A DNA stretch of 64,000 nucleotides from assembly GCA_044225795.1 (NCBI GenBank), contig JBGAIF010000001.1, positions 310,001 through 374,000 of the forward strand, given 5' to 3'. A program made the translations under genes and the position numbers. Shown here piece by piece: positions 17,028 through 23,606 of the stretch. The DNA is from Nemorincola sp044225795. GTDB taxonomy: Bacteria; Bacteroidota; Bacteroidia; Chitinophagales; Chitinophagaceae. Position 1 is the stretch's first letter. The number at the start of each line of letters is the position of its first letter. The notes below the pieces were generated by a model. The model searched no databases, was not told where the DNA came from, and was given only the letters and a program-made list of their open reading frames with translations.

Positions 17028-17744
17028 ATGTACGAATTCGAAGGAGTTGAAGAATACAACAACCAGGGCGCACTGCTCGGCATTGACGGTATCGACGGCG
17101 ATGAGCTGCTCGGTGCGCTCCGCAGGATGAACCCGGTCAAGCGTCAAAAGACCATCAACAAGCTGGCGAACACAGGCGGCGGCAGCAAGGGTTCCCGTGC
17201 CGAGATGGAAAAGCACTTCGGGGAACTGTCCCCTACGATCAAGGACGCACTCGTCAAGGGCGAACTGCGCCTTGCCGATACCCTGATCTATTCCATCAAG
17301 CCGCTAACATCCAAGACCATCAAGATGTTTGAGACACAGGACACCAAAGCTATCGGCATCTGCAATGTGTCTAACGCCAAGCTGCCCAAGAACCAGGCGC
17401 TTTTAGTGAGCGGTATCATATTGCTCGCAGGCACCGCTGCTGATGCCACAAAGGACAAGATGATGGCGACCAACTTCGCAGGCATTGAAGCATTCCCTGC
17501 ACTCGTTACCGGGGAGATCAATCTCAAGTCCAACAAGAAGCAGATACTGCCCGAGACCAGTTGCAATGTGTTCAAGACAGGCAATTACCACATGACCCCC
17601 ATCGGCTACTACAAGCTGGCGAACCCACGCCTGATACTGGACGATGTACTCATGGAACTCACCATCGAACTCGGCACCACAGACGGTATTGCCAACAATA
17701 CCTATGTATTTGCCGGATTGCACGGAACCATAACAACACCATAA
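17028..17744 (+). CDS. Island gene 7: candidate major capsid-type protein
   Basis: 238 aa, with no signal peptide or membrane anchor. The first 75 residues are helical and charged (EELLGAL-like, RRMNPVKRQKTINKL, then EMEKHFGELSPTIKDALVKG). The remaining 160 residues read as alternating beta strands and loops, ending in MELTIELGT...NTYVFAGLHGTITTP. The size, helical arm followed by a beta domain, and position among small membrane proteins fit a jelly-roll coat protein of non-tailed phages; PM2 P2, of comparable length, is a useful reference. I cannot show homology. Gap to the upstream gene is 69 bases and contains many CAA/AAC repeats, perhaps a leader for high expression. Confidence 0.4.
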   Translation: MYEFEGVEEYNNQGALLGIDGIDGDELLGALRRMNPVKRQKTINKLANTGGGSKGSRAEMEKHFGELSPTIKDALVKGELRLADTLIYSIKPLTSKTIKMFETQDTKAIGICNVSNAKLPKNQALLVSGIILLAGTAADATKDKMMATNFAGIEAFPALVTGEINLKSNKKQILPETSCNVFKTGNYHMTPIGYYKLANPRLILDDVLMELTIELGTTDGIANNTYVFAGLHGTITTP

Positions 17745-17753
17745 ACCAAGGGC

Positions 17754-18296
17754 ATGAACAAACGCTGGATATACATGTTGTCCGGCATCGCAGCCCCTGC
17801 ACTTGTTCTGTTGCTCGCTAACAAGGCAACCGCTGCAACAACCCCCTCCCGCAATACCAGTCCATATACCAACCTCAAGGCTTTCCTGATGATGATTCAG
17901 TATGCCGAGGGAACGTATGGCCCCAACGCATACCGTATGCTGTTCGGAGGGAGGTTGTTCAGCGGTTACGAAAAACACCCGGATATAGCCGTGACGATAG
18001 GCGACCTGACCAGCACTGCAGCCGGGGCCTACCAGATCCTGTACCGGACATGGCAGGCGGTACATGCGGCACTGCAACTGCCGGACTTCAGTCCGCAAAG
18101 CCAGGACAGGGCCGCAATAGAACTGATCAGGCGCAGGGGCGCATTGGAAGATGTACTTGCCGGAAGATTTTCCGATGCGATCTACAAGTGCCGGAAAGAA
18201 TGGGCATCACTGCCCGGAGCCGGATACGGGCAGCGGGAACGGGACCTGCAACTGCTGGCGCAGGTATATTATTCGGCAGGAGGACAAATTGCTTAA
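17754..18296 (+). CDS. Island gene 8: membrane-anchored lambda-R-type lytic transglycosylase (GH104)
   Basis: 180 aa. After an N-terminal anchor or signal (IYMLSGIAAPALVLLLAN, residues 6-23), the sequence follows phage lambda endolysin R closely. AFLMMIQYAEGTYG carries Glu52, matching the catalytic Glu of R. It is followed by LFSGYEKHPDIAV, TSTAAGAYQIL, DFSPQSQDRAAIELI and EWASLPGAGYGQ, all diagnostic segments of GH104. These enzymes cleave the glycan strand of peptidoglycan, leaving 1,6-anhydro products. The added membrane segment is not in lambda R. It suggests either a signal-arrest endolysin or a virion-membrane-bound entry enzyme. Family identification is strong; timing of action is unknown. 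Confidence 0.9.
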   Translation: MNKRWIYMLSGIAAPALVLLLANKATAATTPSRNTSPYTNLKAFLMMIQYAEGTYGPNAYRMLFGGRLFSGYEKHPDIAVTIGDLTSTAAGAYQILYRTWQAVHAALQLPDFSPQSQDRAAIELIRRRGALEDVLAGRFSDAIYKCRKEWASLPGAGYGQRERDLQLLAQVYYSAGGQIA

Positions 18297-18307
18297 AACA
18301 CTGGAAC

Positions 18308-18703
18308 ATGAGTGACAACATCAACATAGCGGGAATACTGAAAAAACGGTTCGATATGCAGATCACGGCAGCCGATAAGACCTATTCGCAAACGTTTGAA
18401 CTGGACAAGACCATCGCCTTTGTGAAGGGAGTACTGTTGACCTCCAGCCGGGATGACCTGATGTACTACCGGGGCACCCAAAAGGTGGAAGTGAACCGGC
18501 AGGAGGTATTTCCGGAGGGTTACGAGAGCAAGCTGCTGCAATGCGGCGTGAACTGCCCCGTCAACCAACGGTACTACCTGACAGGTAATCTACCCATCGG
18601 AAACGGGCTGGTAAAGATCGAATACAAAGATGTCAGCGATGCCCGTGCGCCCTTTGAACCGTACCGTGTTTCCCTTTACCTCGACTGTGAACTAAAACCA
18701 TAG
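18308..18703 (+). CDS. Island gene 9: small beta-rich protein
   Basis: 131 aa from the ATG at 18308, 11 bases after the transglycosylase; upstream in-frame starts overlap that gene and read as its shadow. The sequence alternates short strands (SQTFELDKTIAFVKGVLLTS, GNGLVKIEYKDV, YRVSLYLDCELKP) and has no membrane segment. All-beta with a C-terminal strand, it resembles the next two gene products in style though not in alignable sequence. A minor coat, penton or spike-base role is a guess based on position. The stop is 2 bases before the next start. Confidence 0.55.
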   Translation: MSDNINIAGILKKRFDMQITAADKTYSQTFELDKTIAFVKGVLLTSSRDDLMYYRGTQKVEVNRQEVFPEGYESKLLQCGVNCPVNQRYYLTGNLPIGNGLVKIEYKDVSDARAPFEPYRVSLYLDCELKP

Positions 18704-18705
18704 AT

Positions 18706-19176
18706 ATGATCACCAACGTAGTCATTGCTAAGATACCGATCACCAAAAAAGGAGAGCAAAAGTTCTTTCAGGTCATTATACCGAAGGACACCGACCGCAT
18801 TAGCGGCATAGAGACAGGTATTACAGGCATTAGTCTACCGGTGGGCATGGTTGCTAATGACATCGCAGGCAAGCAGTTAATGGGGACCGTCAAGTTGCAG
18901 GCAGAGAACAGTGCCAACATCTTTTACAGTTCCGAACTGTTTATCGGGGCGGGGCAACTGGACACCGCACTGTTTGGTTTTGATGGCAGCGTTCCCAACG
19001 CCGCCTTCCTGAACTGGTTGGCGACACCACATGCAGGCAGCGCATTCAAGGATTCGGAGACGCTGCTGGTAAAAGATACGGCGATGTTGTACGGCTGTTA
19101 TACCGATGCTATCGGGAAGCTGTTCAACAAAGACATAACCTACACTGCTGGTATTTACTTGTGGACAGAGCGATAA
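18706..19176 (+). CDS. Island gene 10: beta-rich protein, possible minor coat protein
   Basis: 156 aa. Predicted strands dominate (FFQVIIPKDTDRI, GKQLMGTVKLQAENSANIFYSSELFIGAG, ITYTAGIYLWTER), with a short insert containing FLNWLATPHAG. There is no export signal or anchor. It starts 2 bases after the preceding gene, so the two are probably translationally coupled and made in similar amounts. No family recognised. The pattern is compatible with a single jelly-roll but cannot be shown without structure prediction. Confidence 0.55.
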   Translation: MITNVVIAKIPITKKGEQKFFQVIIPKDTDRISGIETGITGISLPVGMVANDIAGKQLMGTVKLQAENSANIFYSSELFIGAGQLDTALFGFDGSVPNAAFLNWLATPHAGSAFKDSETLLVKDTAMLYGCYTDAIGKLFNKDITYTAGIYLWTER

Positions 19177-19220
19177 AGCAGGTACAAACGGAAAGACAAT
19201 AGAAACAACAAAACAAAAGA

Positions 19221-19538
19221 ATGACACCGGAACTGGCACACGATTACATCAGGAGGCGCATGAGCGAGCTGAACTATGGCGATAAATACCATATCCGCTT
19301 CCGGCACTTCCTGCTCAACCCACATGAAGAGCGTACCATAGAAGCAGGACACCACCTGTTCATACTGGCGGCACCAAGGGACAATGTGCGGGTGCAAAGC
19401 GAGATCGGCGTATTCGATGTAACAGAAACGGCAGTCAACGAGCTGCAATACGAACACCAGGGGACGATTGTACTGACCAACTACAGCCAGTTACCCCAGC
19501 ATGTGATGATGATACAGGTAATCATAAAATCAAAGTAA
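19221..19538 (+). CDS. Island gene 11: short beta-rich protein
   Basis: 105 aa. It begins with a helix (TPELAHDYIRRRMSELNYG) followed by strands (KYHIRFRHFLLN, HHLFILAAPRDNVRVQSEIGVFDVT, GTIVLTNYSQ, HVMMIQVIIKSK). The last strand ends directly at the C-terminus, as in several jelly-roll subunits. Next gene starts 1 base after its stop. No homologous family recognised; grouped with the two preceding small beta proteins by size, composition and position. Confidence 0.5.
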   Translation: MTPELAHDYIRRRMSELNYGDKYHIRFRHFLLNPHEERTIEAGHHLFILAAPRDNVRVQSEIGVFDVTETAVNELQYEHQGTIVLTNYSQLPQHVMMIQVIIKSK

Positions 19539-19539
19539 G

Positions 19540-20361
19540 ATGCCACTGATAGCAGAAAAATTCGACCAGAGCAAAGTAGACACCATCAAACGCTTCCTGC
19601 AACGAGAAGCGGACAAGGGACGGGCAAGGGATTATGAAATTATCGTGGACGGCTTCCGCATTGTTTCCAGAACCAGCAATGTAGAAGAATTTGAGGACTA
19701 TGAAGACCATATCATGGTACAGACCAAAAACATCAGCTTTTTGGTGTATGATGGGCCAACCACCCCAAGGAACACCAAGTATACCTTCTTCTTTCAGGAA
19801 GTGGAAATACCAAAGCGCAATAACGAACTAGGTAACCTACCCAATGCAGAGACGATTGCCACCCAGAAGATCGAAGAGTTCAAACGGGAGACAGAAGTTA
19901 CCGCACTCAGGGAGAAAGTGACCACCCTTGAAAAGGAACTGGAGGAAGCAGAGGAGTACCATGATATCCTGCAAGCCAGGATCGACGAGTATGAATCCAA
20001 AAAATACCTGCTCAGTGGCGTGAACCTAGGAGAGCTGGCAGGCATCGCACTGGAGAGCGTATTTAAAAAGAACGCACACAAAATACCCGTGATCGGCGAA
20101 CAACTGGCGGGTATCCTGAAAGAGCCGGAGCAGCCTAAGCAGATCACAGAGCCGGAAGGTGAAGCCAGCTTTACAAAGGCAGCCGGAGATGGTCCTCAAT
20201 TGACAGAGGTACAAAGGAGGCATTTGCATAATCTAATGCTGATGGAGCAGGCATTCAGCACCAACCAGCTCAACCTGGTCGTAGAGATCATCAAAAAGCT
20301 GATGGAACAACCGAGTAACCTCACACCTGTAGCAGAATTATTAAACGTACCAAAACAATAG
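19540..20361 (+). CDS. Island gene 12: coiled-coil protein
   Basis: 273 aa. Residues 1-100 form an alpha/beta domain (DTIKRFLQREADKGRARDYEII, then FEDYEDHIMVQTKNISFLVYDG). Residues about 108-155 are a clear heptad-like coiled coil (ETEVTALREKVTTLEKELEEAEEY). A Gly/Ala-rich amphipathic stretch (NLGELAGIALESVFKK) and a C-terminal helical region follow. The shape suggests an oligomeric structural or scaffold protein. NLGELAG echoes the LGEL motif of genes 5 and 6, though that may be chance. Start is 1 base after the previous stop, and 2 bases separate it from gene 13. Confidence 0.55.
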   Translation: MPLIAEKFDQSKVDTIKRFLQREADKGRARDYEIIVDGFRIVSRTSNVEEFEDYEDHIMVQTKNISFLVYDGPTTPRNTKYTFFFQEVEIPKRNNELGNLPNAETIATQKIEEFKRETEVTALREKVTTLEKELEEAEEYHDILQARIDEYESKKYLLSGVNLGELAGIALESVFKKNAHKIPVIGEQLAGILKEPEQPKQITEPEGEASFTKAAGDGPQLTEVQRRHLHNLMLMEQAFSTNQLNLVVEIIKKLMEQPSNLTPVAELLNVPKQ

Positions 20362-20363
20362 AT

Positions 20364-20549
20364 ATGAACAAGCACGAGTACAACATTACCATCAACGCAA
20401 AGACAGAACAGGATGCAGTCGAGAAAATGAAAGCACTGACCACACTGGCGGGCAAGCTGAACGCAGCAGAACTCGCCAAGCTGGCACACATCGTTCAGCA
20501 TGACCCTGTAAAGACCGCACTCGCCAAAAAATATCTGGGCTTGGCCTAA
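20364..20549 (+). CDS. Island gene 13: very small helical protein
   Basis: 61 aa. It begins with a short strand (EYNITINAKTEQDAVEKMKAL) and continues with helices rich in Ala, Leu and Lys (AAELAKLAHIVQHDPVKTALAKKYLG). No membrane segment. It is embedded between genes 12 and 14 with gaps of 2 and 5 bases and its codon use looks like theirs, so it is probably real. The opening resembles the swapped beta-alpha ACT-like or DUF-type 'xNITINAxTExEAxxKxxAL' segment seen in small phage proteins, but no family is claimed. Confidence 0.6.
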   Translation: MNKHEYNITINAKTEQDAVEKMKALTTLAGKLNAAELAKLAHIVQHDPVKTALAKKYLGLA

Positions 20550-20554
20550 AGCAT

Positions 20555-21256
20555 ATGGACTACGCATACATAGATAGTAACCCGACTAAAGCAAATGGCG
20601 AACTCACTGTACAAGAAAAGATACAGTATTCCCTGCTCGGGATTGTCTTACTCGGTGGCGTAGTCATGGCGGGGCGCAGTATCGTCAAAAGAGCGGTAGC
20701 GAAGAACGAACAGAAGAAAACACTCAGTGATGGCAGCCCCGCCACCTATGCCAAGCAGATCAAAATGGCATTTGACAATGACGGCTGGCTGGGCACGGAC
20801 AAAGAGAGCTTGCGGGAGGTGTTCAGAAACATACCAACAGTCAGTGACTTCAAGAAAACAGTAGCCTCGTATCAGAAACTGTACAACCGCAACCTGCTCG
20901 CAGATATGCAAAGTGAACTAAAGACCACTGAGTATAACGAGATGCTGGCAATAGTATCAGTTAAGCCGAAGACCGGAACGACAGACACTAATGTGGTCAA
21001 CAAGGAGCAGTTACAGGCATGGGCGAAACGGTTAAAGGCAGCTTTTGAGATCAGCTATGGCCCGTTCCCCGGAACCGATGAAGATGCGATCAAGGCAGTT
21101 TTCATTGAACTACCTACGCAAACCGCATTTGCACAGGTGGCTGCAATGTACAAAAGCCTGTTCGGCGATGAACTGATAGACGACCTGAAAAGTGAACTGG
21201 AGTTCTGGGAGTATCAACCCATGCTACAGATCATCAACAGCAAACCAAAAAATTAA
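20555..21256 (+). CDS. Island gene 14: membrane-anchored protein with two annexin-like repeats
   Basis: 233 aa. One transmembrane helix near the N-terminus (YSLLGIVLLGGVVMAGRSIV) is followed by two tandem 70-residue repeats. Repeat 1 has LGTDKESLREVF, YQKLYNRNLLADMQSEL and EYNEMLAIV. Repeat 2 has PGTDEDAIKAVF, YKSLFGDELIDDLKSEL and EYQPMLQII. They align without gaps and match the annexin repeat pattern (A-x-x-L-x-x-A...GTDE-x-x-I...Y-x-x-L-x-G-x-x-L-x-x-D-L-x-S-E). Both keep an acidic residue about 40 positions after the GT, where annexins have the calcium-capping D/E. The first Gly of GxGT is not conserved. Annexins have four such repeats and bind membranes with Ca2+; whether these do is unknown. 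Confidence 0.65.
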   Translation: MDYAYIDSNPTKANGELTVQEKIQYSLLGIVLLGGVVMAGRSIVKRAVAKNEQKKTLSDGSPATYAKQIKMAFDNDGWLGTDKESLREVFRNIPTVSDFKKTVASYQKLYNRNLLADMQSELKTTEYNEMLAIVSVKPKTGTTDTNVVNKEQLQAWAKRLKAAFEISYGPFPGTDEDAIKAVFIELPTQTAFAQVAAMYKSLFGDELIDDLKSELEFWEYQPMLQIINSKPKN

Positions 21257-21261
21257 AAACA

Positions 21262-22272
21262 ATGGCAAAAACGAAGAAAGCAGCCTCCGGCTCAGCAAAG
21301 AAACCCGGCATCAAGGCGAGACGGCAATTAGCCAGCCAATTGGCAACGCCTGCCAGGAGCAATGCAGGTGCCATCATTATGACCACCATATTGCTGGGTG
21401 CTACGGGTGTGGCTGGCTACTTCGGCTGGCAGTACTACAAGAAAAAGAAGAACTTGGTAAAGACAACACCGGTCGGTGAAGACATCTTTAAGGACATCAA
21501 GGACACGGTAGTAACGCCACCACCTATTATCCCGAAGGTAGATACGCCGCACACCAGTGATGATACCGGAACGAAAAAGACCTACTCAACGCCACGTAAC
21601 GATGACTTTCCATTGAAGAAAGGCAGCAAGGGAGAAATGGTGCGTCAGTTGCAACAGGCATTGATCGACAAATATGGCAGAAGTGTGCTACCCCGCTATG
21701 GTGCGGATGGCGATTTTGGCAGCGAGACCCAGAATGCTTTGAAAAAGCAAGGGTTGCCCACCACCGTCTCCGAGACCACCTTTAATGTAATCGTTCAGGG
21801 CGGCAGTGGCTCGGCATCAGATACGCAGGGACTCGCTCAGAATCTGCATGATGCAGCGGCATCTAAAAACATCAACAGCGTAATCAGTCTCTTAAAGAAC
21901 ATCAAGAACAAGAACGACTACCAGCAAGTCAGCAACAGCTTTATCAATCTGCGCCTGAACGGAGTAAGGCAAACCCTGGTCAACGGCCTGCTTTCCAGCT
22001 TCAGTTCGGAAGACCAGAAGCAGAAGATACGCATGGAGTTTATCCGCATGGGCTTGCAGTACAATGGCAGTAAGTGGAGTCTTTCTGGATTTGACGGCAA
22101 GCCCGTAGTCACGAAGGAAGCTACTTCTGTGTGGGTGAACCCGACACAGAGCATACAAGTCCCTGCGCTTATGGTGTTGGGTAATGAGATCACCCAACGG
22201 CTGGATTACACCCTTTTTGAGAATAACAACAAGTATTTCTTAGTCAAGACAACAGCGATCAAGTATTTATAA
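21262..22272 (+). CDS. Island gene 15: membrane protein with peptidoglycan-binding domain
   Basis: 336 aa. A basic N-terminus (KTKKAASGSAKKPGIKARRQ) and one transmembrane helix (AIIMTTILLGATGVAGYFGW, about residues 34-53) are followed by a Pro/Thr-rich linker. Residues about 115-165 match PG_binding_1: LKKGSKGEMVRQLQQAL ... YGADGDFGSETQNALKKQG, with the characteristic G-x-x-G-x-x-V-x-x-L-Q and D-G-x-F-G-x-x-T. The C-terminal part is helical then beta-rich and unrecognised. With the topology N-in, the binding domain would lie outside the membrane and contact the cell wall, as expected of a penetration or attachment protein. Five bases separate it from gene 14. Confidence 0.75.
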   Translation: MAKTKKAASGSAKKPGIKARRQLASQLATPARSNAGAIIMTTILLGATGVAGYFGWQYYKKKKNLVKTTPVGEDIFKDIKDTVVTPPPIIPKVDTPHTSDDTGTKKTYSTPRNDDFPLKKGSKGEMVRQLQQALIDKYGRSVLPRYGADGDFGSETQNALKKQGLPTTVSETTFNVIVQGGSGSASDTQGLAQNLHDAAASKNINSVISLLKNIKNKNDYQQVSNSFINLRLNGVRQTLVNGLLSSFSSEDQKQKIRMEFIRMGLQYNGSKWSLSGFDGKPVVTKEATSVWVNPTQSIQVPALMVLGNEITQRLDYTLFENNNKYFLVKTTAIKYL

Positions 22273-22292
22273 CAACAAACAACCAAAAGAAT

Positions 22293-22688
22293 ATGAAACT
22301 CTTCAACAAGCAGCGCAAACAATTTATTGTCGTTCACAGCACGACCACCAGGCAGAACATGCTCGTAGCAGCAATGGAAAAGTTGCCCTACCACTACCTC
22401 GTGACCACGGGTGGCAGGGTGATCAGCATCAAGCCGATCAAGTCCGACGAAGCAACGGTGGATGTGGCATGGCTGGGAGGACTGGACAGGCACGGCAGGC
22501 ATGTAGACAACCGTACCCCGGCTCAAAGTGAAGCCCTGTTCAATACCATACTGGAACTCAGTGAACGGTTTCCCAATGCACAGATATCAGGTGCTGACCA
22601 GCTATCCCTGTACGGATTTCCTAATCCGGGCTTCAACGTAAAGGAATGGCTCATGGATTACGTCCCTGAGTTTTTACTGGCTGCCTAA
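22293..22688 (+). CDS. Island gene 16: T7-lysozyme-like amidase fold, zinc site degraded
   Basis: 131 aa. The layout follows N-acetylmuramoyl-L-alanine amidases of the T7 lysozyme type (Amidase_2). FIVVHSTTT carries the first zinc His (His15), YHYLVTTGGRVI follows, and WLGGLDRHGRHVDNRTPAQ is very close to the T7 segment VGGIDDKGKF...TPAQ. However, the other two ligands are missing. ISGADQLS has Ala101-Asp102 where GH-x-x or AHH is expected, and PNPGFNVKEW has Asn111 where K-x-C-P is expected. An active hydrolase is therefore unlikely. A cell-wall-binding, structural or regulatory role (T7 lysozyme also binds RNA polymerase) is possible. Confidence 0.75.
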   Translation: MKLFNKQRKQFIVVHSTTTRQNMLVAAMEKLPYHYLVTTGGRVISIKPIKSDEATVDVAWLGGLDRHGRHVDNRTPAQSEALFNTILELSERFPNAQISGADQLSLYGFPNPGFNVKEWLMDYVPEFLLAA

Positions 22689-22715
22689 ACAAGTAAAGAA
22701 AGAACAACAAACTAT

Positions 22716-22892
22716 ATGAAAGAGAAAACGATCATTTCCACCGCAACACTCATGACATCGCTCATTACCTACTGGTATGCCAAGGCAGCCGGGAAGGATG
22801 CAGCCCCGCTGGTTATGCTGGGAGGCTTTATCGGTTCTCTTATCGGGGAGGGCATTGCGGATCAGGTGAACAAAGCAAACAAGGAGGATTAA
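22716..22892 (+). CDS. Island gene 17: 58-aa membrane protein
   Basis: 58 aa from the ATG at 22716. It starts MKEKTIISTATLMTSLITYW and has two hydrophobic stretches (about residues 6-22 and 31-47, the latter APLVMLGGFIGSLIGEGIAD), ending in a charged tail. It could span the membrane twice, like class II holins. The start of the next gene overlaps its stop by one base (TAATG), and AAGGAGG lies just before the stop codon, serving that next gene. The coupling and position make this a real gene despite its size. Together with the nearby endolysin-type genes, a holin or virion membrane role is plausible. Confidence 0.65.
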   Translation: MKEKTIISTATLMTSLITYWYAKAAGKDAAPLVMLGGFIGSLIGEGIADQVNKANKED

Positions 22893-23572
22893 TGTCAGTA
22901 CAGATCACAGATGGCGGCGGCTGTATCAGCATTGCGATCAACGGCAGTACCTTTCTACTGAACAAACCACAGGTGCGTTCAGTAGAAGTACTCCGCAATG
23001 AGATCATCAGGCTGGACGTAGGAGCAGGCGCATTGAACCATATCCACGTCAGCTATGCGGACGTGACCATTCCTGCAAACCTTGCCGATGTGGCAGCACT
23101 CAGGGATGCAATAAAGGTTATGCTGGACACCAACAATAGCCAGCAACTAGTCAATGCCATAAATGCGCAAACGGCACAAGTGCAGAACGTCAAGTCCGCA
23201 GTGGACAATGTGGCGCAACAGATCATCCAGCACAGCAATGATATCCGGGCAGAAATTGCCAGTGGCAACCAGAACCAGGATGTACAGATGGGCAATATGA
23301 TCCAGACCCTGAACGAGATCAAAACGGCGCTGGATGGAACGGCTAATTATTTTAAAGAACCATTGAGAATTGATGATACCGCACCGCTGATTACCTACAA
23401 GGGTTATTCGGCGATTGCAAATCTTCCGGCAATGGCATCGGCAGATCCCGTCTGGGCGATTGAAAAGATCATCCGCAACGGGGATATGTATACCTACTTC
23501 TGGGCGAACGGTAATCAGCAGATGACCAACATCTGGAACAACAGGGCAATCCTTAATTATTTACCACTTTAA
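22892..23572 (+). CDS. Island gene 18: putative spike or fibre protein
   Basis: 226 aa. Three parts are visible: a beta-rich N-terminus (ITDGGGCISIAINGSTFLLN ... HIHVSYADVTIP, residues 1-65), a long helical stretch with coiled-coil character (about 70-155, NVKSAVDNVAQQIIQHSNDI and MIQTLNEIKTAL), and a compact aromatic C-terminal domain (MYTYFWANGNQQMTNIWNN). This head-stalk-tip layout is common in trimeric viral spikes and short fibres. A good ribosome binding site (AGGAGG) is present 5 bases before the ATG. It is the last gene before the hairpin at 23578, so it closes the structural block. Function is inferred from architecture only. Confidence 0.5.
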   Translation: MSVQITDGGGCISIAINGSTFLLNKPQVRSVEVLRNEIIRLDVGAGALNHIHVSYADVTIPANLADVAALRDAIKVMLDTNNSQQLVNAINAQTAQVQNVKSAVDNVAQQIIQHSNDIRAEIASGNQNQDVQMGNMIQTLNEIKTALDGTANYFKEPLRIDDTAPLITYKGYSAIANLPAMASADPVWAIEKIIRNGDMYTYFWANGNQQMTNIWNNRAILNYLPL

Positions 23573-23577
23573 ATTTC

Positions 23578-23604
23578 GGCAGGCGTGAAAGCGCCTGCCT
23601 TTTA
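23578..23604 (+). terminator. Hairpin terminator/attenuator directly before the helicase gene
   Basis: GGCAGGCG (23578-23585) pairs perfectly with CGCCTGCC (23592-23599) around a TGAAAG loop and is followed by TTTTAT. It begins 5 bases after the stop of the spike-like gene and ends 2-3 bases before the ATG of the methyltransferase-helicase gene. There is no space for a promoter between. It must lower downstream expression by termination, by blocking ribosome access, or both. Confidence 0.75.
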
Positions 23605-23606
23605 TC

